Source: Halorubrum sp. Atlit-26R
Lineage (GTDB): Archaea > Halobacteriota > Halobacteria > Halobacteriales > Haloferacaceae
DNA: 64,000 bases
Direction of reading: 5' to 3'
Assembly: GCF_003666015.1 (NCBI RefSeq)
Contig: NZ_QPLT01000016.1
Coordinates: forward strand, 1 to 64,000
Shown here: in pieces, positions 24,725 to 32,899 of the stretch
How positions within the stretch are numbered: position 1 is the first letter of the stretch
Layout of the letters: each line of letters opens with the position of its first letter
Position numbers and translations under genes: made by a program
The notes under the pieces: model-generated
Database searches by the model: none
What the model was told of the DNA's origin: nothing
Seen by the model: the letters and a program-made list of their open reading frames with translations, nothing else

Positions 24725-25768
24725 ATGAGCGACGACCGGGCGTTCACGTACAACGGCGGGGCGGTGCCGCCCGGCGACACGCAGAACATCCGCTACGGAA
24801 TCAGCGAGACGTACCTCGGCGACCCGGTGCGGATCCCGGTCACCATCGTCAACGGCGAGCGCGACGGGCCGACCGCCTTCCTCACCGCCGCCGCCCACGG
24901 CGACGAGCTCAACGGGATCGAGGTCGTCCGCGAGGTCGCCCACGAGTGGGACCTCTCGGAGCTCGCGGGCACCCTCGTCTGTCTCCCCGTCCTCAACGTC
25001 CCCGGCTTCCTCGCGCAACAGCGGTACCTCCCCGTCTACGACCGCGACCTGAACCGGTCGTTCCCCGGGAAACGGGGGTCGACCAGCTCGAAGCGGATGG
25101 CCCACCGCATCTACGAGAACTTCATCGCGCCCTGCGACTTCGGGCTCGACTTCCACACCTCCACCCGCGGCCGGACGAACATGCTCCACGTCCGCGCGGA
25201 CATGACCGACGAGGCAGTCTACCGGCTCGCGATGGCGTTCGGCTCGAAGGTGATCATCGACAGCGACGGGCCGAGCGGTACCCTCCGCGGCGAGGCCACC
25301 GCCGACGGCATCCCGACGATCACGATCGAGATGGGGGAGGCCCACCGGTTCCAGCGCCCGCTGATCGACGACGCGCTCGCCGGCGTGCGCTCCGTCTTCG
25401 CGGAGTACGATCTCTTGGAGACGGACACGGTGCGCTGGCCCGGCTGGCGCACGGTCGTCGCCGGCGCGGGCGAGAAGACGTGGCTGCGCGCCGACTCCGG
25501 CGGCATCGTCGACACCCACTTCGAGAGCGGGTCGCTCGTCCGCGAGGGCGAGCGCATCGCGACGATCACCAACCCGTTCAAGCAGGACGCGGTCGCGGTC
25601 GAGGCCCCCTTCACCGGCCTCCTGATCGGCCTCTTAGAGAACCCCGTCGTCTACCCCGGCAACCCCCTCTGTCACCTCGTCGAGATCGGCGAGTCGACCC
25701 GCCGGGCGATCGAGGCCGGCGACGCGCCGAAGCCCGTCGGCCAGCCGGCGTCGACGGTCAGAGAATAG
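24725..25768 (+). CDS. Succinylglutamate desuccinylase/aspartoacylase-family deacylase
   Basis: The 347-residue protein has the zinc carboxypeptidase-like site AAAHGDELNGIEV (H and E ligands), then NVPGFLAQQRYLPVYDRDLNRSFPG, the DFHTSTRGRTNMLH His, and the catalytic ITIEMGEAHRF. A C-terminal beta domain (about 255-340) resembles a biotinyl-like fold (PFTGLLIGLLENPVVYPGNPL). Members remove acyl groups from amino acids. Genes of this kind often stand next to RimK-like ligases, here divergent across a 110-base promoter region. The actual substrate is unknown. Confidence 0.88.
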   Translation: MSDDRAFTYNGGAVPPGDTQNIRYGISETYLGDPVRIPVTIVNGERDGPTAFLTAAAHGDELNGIEVVREVAHEWDLSELAGTLVCLPVLNVPGFLAQQRYLPVYDRDLNRSFPGKRGSTSSKRMAHRIYENFIAPCDFGLDFHTSTRGRTNMLHVRADMTDEAVYRLAMAFGSKVIIDSDGPSGTLRGEATADGIPTITIEMGEAHRFQRPLIDDALAGVRSVFAEYDLLETDTVRWPGWRTVVAGAGEKTWLRADSGGIVDTHFESGSLVREGERIATITNPFKQDAVAVEAPFTGLLIGLLENPVVYPGNPLCHLVEIGESTRRAIEAGDAPKPVGQPASTVRE

Positions 25769-25777
25769 GACTCCCCG

Positions 25778-26302
25778 TTACTCTCCGGCGAACCGCTCCC
25801 GGAGCCCGACCGCGGCGCCGGCGACGACCGCGAGGAAGCCGCCGAGGAACGCGACCGGCTGGAGGAAGACGCGCTGCGCGACGACGGCCCCCGGCTCGCG
25901 CTCGACGGTCCGGGTCCAGAACTCGTACCGATCGCCGTCGCGCTCGACGATCAGGAGCCCGTCCCCGAGCGTCGGCTCCGTCGGGTACGACAGCGAGTCG
26001 ACGCGTTCGTCGGGGTCCTCGACGCCGAAGCCGCCCTCGGGGGAGCCGCGGGCCCGGTCGAACGCCGCGCGGGCCGCCGGATCGAGGTCGCCGTACGCGA
26101 CGACCGCGTCGGAGGCGTTGGAGCCGTTCGCGGTGTCGGGCGCCGGCGACTCGATGCCGGCGACCGACCCCTCGCCCACCGGCTGAACCGTGTGCGTGTA
26201 GGCGGGGTTCGGCTCGCCGACCGAGACGGGGAGGAACAGGGGGTTCGCCATCAGGAGGACGCCGAGCGCGACGAGCCCGACGGCCGCGAGCGGGGTGCGC
26301 AT
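25778..26302 (-). CDS. Conserved haloarchaeal membrane-anchored protein, unknown function
   Basis: The 174-residue product has an N-terminal helix (LAAVGLVALGVLLMANPLF), an acidic outside domain of about 115 residues, and a C-terminal helix (FLGGFLAVVAGAAVGL) with a short basic tail, so both ends are anchored in the membrane. Codon use is like its neighbours. No catalytic motif is seen. It is convergent with the deacylase gene, nine bases away. Confidence 0.7.
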   Translation of the reverse strand: MRTPLAAVGLVALGVLLMANPLFLPVSVGEPNPAYTHTVQPVGEGSVAGIESPAPDTANGSNASDAVVAYGDLDPAARAAFDRARGSPEGGFGVEDPDERVDSLSYPTEPTLGDGLLIVERDGDRYEFWTRTVEREPGAVVAQRVFLQPVAFLGGFLAVVAGAAVGLRERFAGE

Positions 26303-26382
26303 GGCTCGGATTTATCGGGCCGGGAGTTGAGCTTTTCCGACTTTACTCGGGTTTATAAATAGTCGCTGGCGGATCGGCGCCG

Positions 26383-26421
26383 GACACCTCCAAATCCCCA
26401 GCCGCTCGTTTATAAATGAGT
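26383..26421 (-). repeat. Isolated 3' module of the R element
   Basis: Read on the minus strand this has TTTATAAA followed by CGAGCGGCTGGGGATTTGG and AGGTGTCC, i.e. the 3' end of R without its hairpins, with its own TATA-like octamer. The same module is the unit of the 57-bp array at 41957. It stands just outside the R4 end. Confidence 0.6.
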
Positions 26422-26441
26422 GATAACCGGTTGGCGGCGGA

Positions 26442-26698
26442 CACCTCCAAAGCCCCAGCCGCGAAGACGCCGTACGCTCGTTGCGCTCCTCGGTCGCTCG
26501 CGTTGCTCGCTCCCTGCGGTGCTTACGTCGCCTACGGCGTCTTCGCGGCTGCCCCTTTGAGTCCCGCCCCGCACAGCACCGCAACCGCACCTCACGCCTC
26601 CCCAGCCTCGTCGGTCGCCGTCGCTTCGCTCGGCGACCGACTCCCTCGCGCGGCGCTCCTCGCGCCCTTCGGGCGCTCGGAGGCGCACGCCACCGCAG
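26442..26698 (-). repeat. R element copy R4 (minus strand)
   Basis: On the minus strand: CTGCGGTGGCG, hairpin 1 from the complementary plus-strand segments GCGCCC (26662-26667)/GGGCGC (26671-26676), GCGAGGGA, hairpin 2 from GTCGGTCGCCG (26610-26620)/CGGCGACCGAC (26631-26641), the constant block, and hairpin 3 with 19-base arms at 26456-26474 and 26533-26551 that are exactly complementary. Outer helix CAAAG (26448-26452)/CTTTG (26555-26559). A TTTATAAA box at 26703-26710 would place the RNA start near 26680, four bases before hairpin 1. Confidence 0.78.
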
Positions 26699-26783
26699 TT
26701 CGTTTATAAATAATCGTCGCCGTCGCTCCTGGTCATTTAAATACTGTATCGCATCCCGCGGTGGCGCACGTACCCCCGCTACC

Positions 26784-27548
26784 CTACCGCCCGATCGTCC
26801 CCTGCCGCGTCACGGGCGCGTCGGGGTCGATGAGGAAGGCGACGACGGTCGCACCCTCGTCGCCCGCGGTCACGGTCGGCGGGGCGCCGTCGCCGGTCCA
26901 CAGGGCGCTCTCCGTCTCGTCGAGCGCGGCGTCACCGACGTCGACGGCGCCCTCGAAGACGTACACGTAGGCGTCGCGGCCCTCGATCTCGGGGAGCGTC
27001 GCGCCCGCCTCGGCGTCGAGTCGCACGTCGTAGCAGTCGACCGCGTTGCGCACAGTGAACGGGTGGTCGGCGCCTGCGGGCGCGAACACGCGGCGCCACT
27101 CGTTCGGCTCGGGGTCCGGCAGCGGCCCGTGCTGGATCCCGGGTTCTAAGCCGATCTCTTGGGGGCGGACGAATATCTGGAGCATCCGGAGCGGCGGGTC
27201 GTCCGCGAGCGTCTCCTCGGCGTGCCAGAACCCGGACCCGGCGTTCATCACGAGGAGGTGTTCCGAGTCCGTGACCAGCTCGTTGCCCTCGCGGTCGTCG
27301 TGGCGCATCACGCCCGCGGGCACCCACGAGACGATCTCCTCGTCGCGGTGCTGGTGCATCCGGATCAGCGTGCCGGGGTCCATGAACGACTCGACGACCG
27401 TCGAGAGCGGGCCGTAGCCGTGGTCGTCGTGGTCCGGAGCGTTGCGGCCGGGGAAGTTGAATCGGGTGCGGAACTTCCCCTGATCCTGAAACACCTCGGA
27501 ACGCGGGGCCGGGTGGAGGCCGCGGTCGGCGGCGGTGGTGGAGTCCAT
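26784..27548 (-). CDS. Pirin-family bicupin protein
   Basis: The 254-residue protein has the pirin metal motif HGYGPLSTVVESFMDPG with MHQHRDEEIVSWV, and GSGFWHAEETLADDPPLRMLQIFVRP, followed by a second cupin lobe containing VYVFEGAVDV. Pirins bind Fe and may act as quercetinases or redox-linked regulators. The ATG at 27548 overlaps a palindrome, so expression is probably repressed by a regulator. The C-terminal half is more divergent than the N-terminal half, as usual. Confidence 0.9.
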   Translation of the reverse strand: MDSTTAADRGLHPAPRSEVFQDQGKFRTRFNFPGRNAPDHDDHGYGPLSTVVESFMDPGTLIRMHQHRDEEIVSWVPAGVMRHDDREGNELVTDSEHLLVMNAGSGFWHAEETLADDPPLRMLQIFVRPQEIGLEPGIQHGPLPDPEPNEWRRVFAPAGADHPFTVRNAVDCYDVRLDAEAGATLPEIEGRDAYVYVFEGAVDVGDAALDETESALWTGDGAPPTVTAGDEGATVVAFLIDPDAPVTRQGTIGR

Positions 27549-27561
27549 TACCAACTGGTAA
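27548..27561. promoter_or_regulatory. Palindrome at the pirin start codon
   Basis: TTACCA-AC-TGGTAA is a perfect 6-2-6 inverted repeat touching the first base of the pirin ATG and followed by an AT-rich stretch read as ATTTTACC on the minus strand. A dimeric repressor bound here would block initiation of a leaderless message. The regulator is not known. Confidence 0.6.
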
Positions 27562-27632
27562 AATCTCCGCGGTGAAAAGCCGTCCGGTGGGGGCGACGCG
27601 CTCTTCTGTCCCGCGCCCCTCATTCCGGTATC

Positions 27633-28241
27633 GTGCCGACCGTCCTCTCGGACCGCGACCGCCGCAAGCGCGACGACCGCCCCGACGAGACGTTCTACGC
27701 CGATCCGCGGTTCGTCACCCACGCGGACGACGCGTTCCTCGCGCGGCTGACCGAGCTGTACGCCTCGGTGACCGAGCCCGGCGACCGCGTCCTCGACGCG
27801 ATGAGCAGCTGGGTGTCGCACCTGCCCGACGCCGAGTACGAGCGCGTCGTCGGCCACGGGCTTAACGAGGCCGAACTCGCCGCCAACGACCGGCTCGACG
27901 AGTTCGTCGTCAGCGACCTCAACGCCGACCGGTCGCTCCCGTTCGCCGACGGCTCCTTCGACGTCGTCTGCTGTGCGCTGTCGGTCCAGTACCTCCAGTT
28001 CCCGGGGCCCGTGTTTGCCGAGTTCGCCCGCGTTCTGGCCCCCGGCGGCACCGTCGTCGTCAGCTTCTCGAACCGCATGTTCCCGACGAAGGCCGTCCGG
28101 GCGTGGCGGGCCGCCGCGATGGCCGAGCGCGCCGACCTCGTCGAGCGGTACCTCGACGCCGGCGGGTTCGCGGTCACCGATCGGATCGCGGAGCGTCCGG
28201 GCGAGGACCCGTTCCACGCCCTGGTGGGAACGCTCCCGTGA
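27633..28241 (+). CDS. SAM-dependent methyltransferase
   Basis: The 202-residue protein begins at GTG (27633; no upstream ATG). The class I methyltransferase signals are present but the glycine-rich motif I is atypical: PGDRVLDAMSSWVSHLP, in which DxGxG is replaced by DAMSS. Later motifs are regular: ADGSFDVVCCALSVQYLQFP and RVLAPGGTVVVSFSNRMF. Similar proteins occur in bacteria and archaea next to unrelated genes. The substrate is unknown. It is divergent from the pirin gene across 84 bases. Confidence 0.82.
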   Translation: MPTVLSDRDRRKRDDRPDETFYADPRFVTHADDAFLARLTELYASVTEPGDRVLDAMSSWVSHLPDAEYERVVGHGLNEAELAANDRLDEFVVSDLNADRSLPFADGSFDVVCCALSVQYLQFPGPVFAEFARVLAPGGTVVVSFSNRMFPTKAVRAWRAAAMAERADLVERYLDAGGFAVTDRIAERPGEDPFHALVGTLP

Positions 28242-28367
28242 GGCCGCGTCGCGTCGCCGCCGGGGGCGCCGTCGGGCTCTGGTCGCTCGCGGTCCGTCGG
28301 GCGACGCGGTAGGGGCGCGGCCGGAGAGCGCGACGTCGAGGTCGTGGGCGTTCGGTGGCGGTCTCGC

Positions 28368-29741
28368 TCAGTCCGCGGCGGCCGGCTCGGTCGATTCCAG
28401 CCCGGACCCGCTCGGCGGGCGGAGGACGAAGGTCGCCAGTCCCGCCGCGACCGCGAGCGCGCCGCCGAGGACGAAGGTGGCGTTCCACCCCGTCGACGCG
28501 ACGAGGTAGCCGGCGACGACGCCGGAGAAGACGCCGCCGCCGACCTTCGCGGTGTACAGGACCGCGTAGTTGCCGGAGGAGTTGGCCGCGCCGTAGTAGT
28601 CGGCCAGCATCGACGGGAAGAACACGTACAGCGGCGAGGAGAAGAACATCGCCCCGAGGACGAACGCGACGAAGACGGCCCCGTTGCCCGCCTCGCCGGC
28701 GGCGACGAGTCCGATCCGGAACAGCCCGGCCAGCAGGAACGACCCGGCCATCACGCGCTTGCGGTCGAAGCGGTCGGTCGCCTCGCCGAGGATCAGCCGC
28801 GAGACGCCCGCGGCGACGGGCAGCAGGGTCGCGGAGAGCGTGGCGATCAACGCCGCGAGCCCGAAGTTCTCCGCGAACCGGACCACGTTCGCGATGACGA
28901 GGAGGTCGGCGCTCGCCATCGCGATGAACATCGCGTACAGCAGCCAGAACTGCCAGGTTGAGAGCATCTCGCGCGTCGAGTAGTTGCGGCCCCGGATCGA
29001 CGCCGCGAGCCCCTCGTCGTCGCCGTCGTCCTCGTCGTCTCCCCGATCCAGCCAGTCGGACGGCGGGTCGCGGAGGAGGAACGAGCCGACGAGCGTGACG
29101 ACCAAGATCCCGATCCCGATGTTGCGGAGCACGTCACTGTACGCCGCCACGGTCGCGTTCGCGCGGACGTACGGGACGACGAGGGCGCTCCCGGCGGCGA
29201 ACGCCATCGTCCCGACGCCGGTCGTCAGCCCGGTTCGGTCCGGGAACCACTTGACGGCGGTGTTGACCGCGACGGTGTAGACGATGCCGACGCCGACCGC
29301 GCCCAGCGAGTAGAGGAGGTACAGCTGCCAGAGGCTCGTCGCGTACGCGAGGCCGATGTACCCGCCGCCGGCCAGCACCGCCGCGAGGAACGTGAGCGCG
29401 CCCGGGCCGCGGCTGTCCCGCCACTTGCCCGCGGGGAACTGCGAGAGGGACTGGAACACGACGTAAAAGGAGAACACCGCGCCCAGCGCCGGCAGCGCGA
29501 TGTCCAGGCCCTCCGAGAGCGACGGCGAGATGGACGACCAGACGTACTGGTACGGGCTCACCGCGGCCATCATCCCGGCCGCGGCGGCGATCTGCCACCA
29601 CCGCGAGAAGCCGAGGACGTCGGCCGCCCGCGCGGCGTAGTCGATCCCGCCGGCCGACCCGTCGTCGGTACCACCGACCGCTCCGTCGTCGCTCTTCCCG
29701 TCGGTCTCGGCGGTCGAGGCGCCCGGTTCGTCGTTACCCAT
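28368..29741 (-). CDS. MFS transporter (OxlT/oxalate-formate antiporter-like)
   Basis: The 457-residue protein has a 35-residue acidic cytosolic N-terminus, 12 membrane helices, and a charged middle loop (DRGDDEDDGDDEG). Helix 1 region SRWWQIAAAAGMMAAVSPYQYVWS and the GLTTGVGTMAFAAGSALVVP block match the OxlT-like branch of MFS carriers for small carboxylates. It lies beside the lactate permease operon, also on the minus strand, so a role in organic-acid transport is likely but not proven. Confidence 0.85.
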   Translation of the reverse strand: MGNDEPGASTAETDGKSDDGAVGGTDDGSAGGIDYAARAADVLGFSRWWQIAAAAGMMAAVSPYQYVWSSISPSLSEGLDIALPALGAVFSFYVVFQSLSQFPAGKWRDSRGPGALTFLAAVLAGGGYIGLAYATSLWQLYLLYSLGAVGVGIVYTVAVNTAVKWFPDRTGLTTGVGTMAFAAGSALVVPYVRANATVAAYSDVLRNIGIGILVVTLVGSFLLRDPPSDWLDRGDDEDDGDDEGLAASIRGRNYSTREMLSTWQFWLLYAMFIAMASADLLVIANVVRFAENFGLAALIATLSATLLPVAAGVSRLILGEATDRFDRKRVMAGSFLLAGLFRIGLVAAGEAGNGAVFVAFVLGAMFFSSPLYVFFPSMLADYYGAANSSGNYAVLYTAKVGGGVFSGVVAGYLVASTGWNATFVLGGALAVAAGLATFVLRPPSGSGLESTEPAAAD

Positions 29742-29926
29742 CGTCGTTCGTCGACCGCGTGGTAGTGTTCGATGTCATGTCGTGTGCCTCGATCGGGGTG
29801 CGGGGCCGGTCCGCCGCACCGCTCGCGTTCGTACCGGTACTGTTCGGACTGATCGATTAAAACGCGTCGTTGGGGTCGTACTTGCCTCGACGATCCGCGG
29901 GCGAGGCGACCCCGGGCGGCGGGTCC

Positions 29927-30109
29927 TCAGAGCGCGTCTGGGTCCGCGGCCGTGAACCGCACCGCCGGGGGGATCAGTCCCCCGATAGCAAGCATCGCGA
30001 GGCCGACCGCCCAGAGCGCCGCGACCCCGGCGGACGCGCCGTAGCTGATCAGGGGCAGGGACAGCGCCATCAGGACGAACGCCAGGGTGAACCGGTCGAG
30101 GACGCCCAT
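29927..30109 (-). CDS. Small two-helix membrane protein downstream of lactate permease
   Basis: The 60-residue product MGVLDRFTLAFVLMALSLPL continues with two hydrophobic helices and ends in a polar tail. Its ATG follows the permease stop by one base, so it is co-transcribed. Comparable tiny membrane partners accompany several haloarchaeal carboxylate carriers. It may stabilise or regulate the permease. No named family is recognised. Confidence 0.7.
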   Translation of the reverse strand: MGVLDRFTLAFVLMALSLPLISYGASAGVAALWAVGLAMLAIGGLIPPAVRFTAADPDAL

Positions 30110-30110
30110 C

Positions 30111-31823
30111 TCAGGCCACCCCCAGCAGCCCCGCGGCGTTCAACAGGACGATCGCGAGCCCGACCAGCGCGCCGACGGCGGCGACCCACGGAATCGTCAC
30201 CCGGAGGACGTCGCCCTCGCGGCCGACGATCCCGGCCGCGGTCGTCCCGAGGATGACGTTGCCCGGCGAGATCGCGTTCCCGATGGCGCCGCCGGCGCTC
30301 TGTCCGCCGAGGATCAGCGCCTCGGAGATGCCGCCGAGCTGCGCGGCCGTCTGCTGTTGGAGCCCGCCGAACAGGATGTTCGACGCCGTGTTGCTCGACG
30401 TCATGAACGCTCCGAGCGAGCCGATGAGCGGCGAGAGGAACCCGTAGGTGTTCGGCGTCGCCACGCTCGCGGTCCCCTCCGCGAGGACGAGCACCTGCCC
30501 GCTGTGGTCCATCAGCTTCGCCATGACGAGGAAGGAGATCACCGCGATCGACGCCGGGATCGCGGTCGCCAGCACCGCCCGCGTGAAGCCCGACCGATCG
30601 GCCTCGGCCCGTGCGGCGGCGTCCTCGTAGTGCCCGCCGCGCCGGTACGCGACGAACGCGACGAGCGCGCTGACGAGCAGGAACGTCCCGGGGTGCGACA
30701 GCGGCGAGAACGGCGAGTACGGCGCGGTCGCCTCGGTGACGACGCCGAGCCCCGTCGATATCTCGGGGAATCTCAGGCCGACTTGGAGGCTCCCGAGCGC
30801 GTCGCCGAGCGGGGTCACGACCGCGGTGACGAACGCGATCGCGGCGAGGGCCGCGAACGGCAGCGCCGCGAGCGGCAGACCCATCAGCCCCTCGTCGGGC
30901 TCGGCCGCCTCGGCGGGCGTCGCCACGCCGCCGTCGGCGACCGCCCCGGTCCCGTCGCCCTCGGCGGCGGCGGGGCTCACGTTCTCCGTCATCACGAGCC
31001 GCTCGCCGATCGCGTCCGTCGCGCTGGCGTACCGGCTCCACATCGCGAGCGGGCCGAGCGCGAGCAGGCCGACCGTCGCCGCGAAGAAGTTCGCGAACTC
31101 CGGCGGGATGACGGTCACCGCGGCCAGCTGGCCGCCGCCGTGGATCAGCGAGACGACCAGAATCATCGGGGCGGCGTACCGCACCGCGTCCATCCGGCCG
31201 TATATCCACGCGATCGAGAAGCCGGCGATCAGGTTCGGGATCCACAGCAGGACGGCGAGCGCGAGCGCCGTCACGGCGACGCTTTGCATCTCGGTGACCT
31301 GGACCAGCGCCAGCCACGCCACGCCGAGCGTGCCGAAGGTGTTCGCCCACGCGTGCCCGATGAGCGGGATGGCGACCGAGTACACCGGCTTCACGCCGAG
31401 CGCGAGCAGCAGCGGCGCCACCACGACGATCGGCGTCCCGAACCCGGAGATTGACTGCATGAACGAGACGAACACCCAGCCGAACGCCAGCACGAGGAAC
31501 AGCTCGTTGTCGGTGAACGACGTGATACGCGTGCGGAGCGCCTCGAACCCGTCCGCCCGCTCGATCACGTGATAGAATACGAGCGCCGGGAGGATGACGT
31601 AGAGGACGAACACCGCGTCCCATACCCCCTTCGCGCTCGCCACCGAGAGCGCCTCGACGGGCATCCCGTACGCCGTCAGCGCGACCGCGGCCGCGGAGAA
31701 CATGCCGACCGAGGCCGCCTCGTGCGCCCGCCAGCGCAACACGACGAGCGTGAAGAGGAGCAGCGCCAGCGGCACCAGCGCCAGCCCGACGTACGTCGCG
31801 TTAACTGGCAGCACGGCGGTCAC
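30111..31823 (-). CDS. lctP: L-lactate permease (LctP family)
   Basis: The product has 570 residues from GTG at 31823 (VTAVLPVNATYVGLALVPLA); an ATG 60 bases upstream would add a hydrophilic extension not seen in the family. The LctP core is clear: SISGFGTPIVVVAPLLLALG, IGHAWANTFGTLGVAW, IPNLIAGFSIAW, and the final FMTSSNTASNILFGGLQQQTA and SPGNVILGTTAAGIVG blocks. A cytosolic low-complexity loop (VSPAAAEGDGTG) interrupts the middle. It imports lactate with protons or Na+. Confidence 0.93.
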   Translation of the reverse strand: MTAVLPVNATYVGLALVPLALLLFTLVVLRWRAHEAASVGMFSAAAVALTAYGMPVEALSVASAKGVWDAVFVLYVILPALVFYHVIERADGFEALRTRITSFTDNELFLVLAFGWVFVSFMQSISGFGTPIVVVAPLLLALGVKPVYSVAIPLIGHAWANTFGTLGVAWLALVQVTEMQSVAVTALALAVLLWIPNLIAGFSIAWIYGRMDAVRYAAPMILVVSLIHGGGQLAAVTVIPPEFANFFAATVGLLALGPLAMWSRYASATDAIGERLVMTENVSPAAAEGDGTGAVADGGVATPAEAAEPDEGLMGLPLAALPFAALAAIAFVTAVVTPLGDALGSLQVGLRFPEISTGLGVVTEATAPYSPFSPLSHPGTFLLVSALVAFVAYRRGGHYEDAAARAEADRSGFTRAVLATAIPASIAVISFLVMAKLMDHSGQVLVLAEGTASVATPNTYGFLSPLIGSLGAFMTSSNTASNILFGGLQQQTAAQLGGISEALILGGQSAGGAIGNAISPGNVILGTTAAGIVGREGDVLRVTIPWVAAVGALVGLAIVLLNAAGLLGVA

Positions 31824-32325
31824 CCCCGCTCCGCGGTGCCGGTCCGCTCGCAGACCGAGTCTCGCTCGGTTTCCGAACCACACGTTTCCGTTCGTTCGCC
31901 CACCTTTCGTTCGAATTCGTCATTGATCGACGGCCCAGACTGGTTTATTGATTTATAAAAGAATACTCATAATATTGGTTGGTGAAATAACTAGTGGCAT
32001 AATTTCGGGGATTGTATTAGGCTATTAGAGGGCATTCAGACGCAGAATCGATCACACTGGCGGATTTCTCCCGAAGTTCTTCCGAAAAAGACGTGCGAGG
32101 CCTTCAGTCCGGATCCGGAAGCCCCTCAGCGTCCGCGCAGGGCCAGCGGCCCCCGCACCCGGGACCGGAAGCGACCGGCCGACCTCGCTGGGCCTTCCCG
32201 CTCGATAGGACGTCGAAGCATAAATTATGATAATCGTCTATCCTGTCGAAAATTGTTAAGATGGACCCTCACGTAGCCGTATTCGAACACAGGGCGTCGC
32301 CTGGCCGACGCCCCGAACCCACACC
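31824..32325. promoter_or_regulatory. Long divergent intergenic region, lctP and stress protein
   Basis: About 500 bases without a gene. The lctP side is AT-rich with a TATA-like TTTATAAA near 31952-31959, roughly 130 bases before the lctP start, implying a leader. On the other side TAAATTAT (32221-32228) and TTGTTAAG (32253-32260) precede the stress-protein ATG by 66-105 bases, again implying an untranslated leader, unlike most genes here. The middle holds GC-rich inverted segments but no convincing RNA fold. Confidence 0.45.
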
Positions 32326-32835
32326 ATGTCCACCGACATCGACGCCGCCGACCCGCACGACGGAACCGCGACCGCGTCCCGCGACGCCGACCTCGCCGCG
32401 GGGTCTCACGGAACGGGGCGCTTCGAGCGCGTGCTGGTCGTCGCTCGCGACGACCCCGCCGGGCGGGCGGCGACCTCGACGGCCGTCGACCTCGCGGCGG
32501 CCCACGGGGCGAGCGTCGACGCGCTGTACGTCGTCGACACGACCGAGGGCTGGGACGTGGTCGTCGAGCGCCGCGAGCGGGCCGGCGAGGCGCTCGTCGA
32601 GGCCGCCGAGGCCGCGGGCGAGGCGGCCGGCGTCGACGTGGAGAAGTGGTTCCGGTACGGCACGACGCACCGCGAGGCGGTCGACTTCGCCGCCGCGCAC
32701 GACGCCGACCTCGTCGTGGTCGGATCCGTCGACCGGAGCGGGCTCGACCGGCTGCTCCACCCCGATCCGGTCCCGACCCGCGTCCGGCGCGGGGTCGACG
32801 TCCCGGTCATGGTCGTCGGCCCGGACGACGACTGA
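32326..32835 (+). CDS. Universal stress protein (UspA family)
   Basis: The 169-residue protein has an acidic N-terminal extension of about 33 residues before the Usp fold: RVLVVARDDPAGRAATSTAVDLAA, DALYVVDT, and ADLVVVGSVDRSGLDRLLHPDPVPTRV. The ATP-binding G-2x-G-9x-G(S/T) motif is degenerate at VVGSVDRSGLDRLL, so nucleotide binding is doubtful. Such proteins are abundant in haloarchaea. It has an unusually long leader. Confidence 0.85.
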   Translation: MSTDIDAADPHDGTATASRDADLAAGSHGTGRFERVLVVARDDPAGRAATSTAVDLAAAHGASVDALYVVDTTEGWDVVVERRERAGEALVEAAEAAGEAAGVDVEKWFRYGTTHREAVDFAAAHDADLVVVGSVDRSGLDRLLHPDPVPTRVRRGVDVPVMVVGPDDD

Positions 32836-32899
32836 CCGGTTCGGACGACGACTGACGGACCCGGCGACCGGTTAAGTGGTCGCGGTCCCAACGATCGGT

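Noticed and set aside
24121-26358. 745-codon plus-strand frame over the RimK and deacylase genes
   Set aside because: Out-of-frame shadow; the deacylase in another frame has catalytic motifs.
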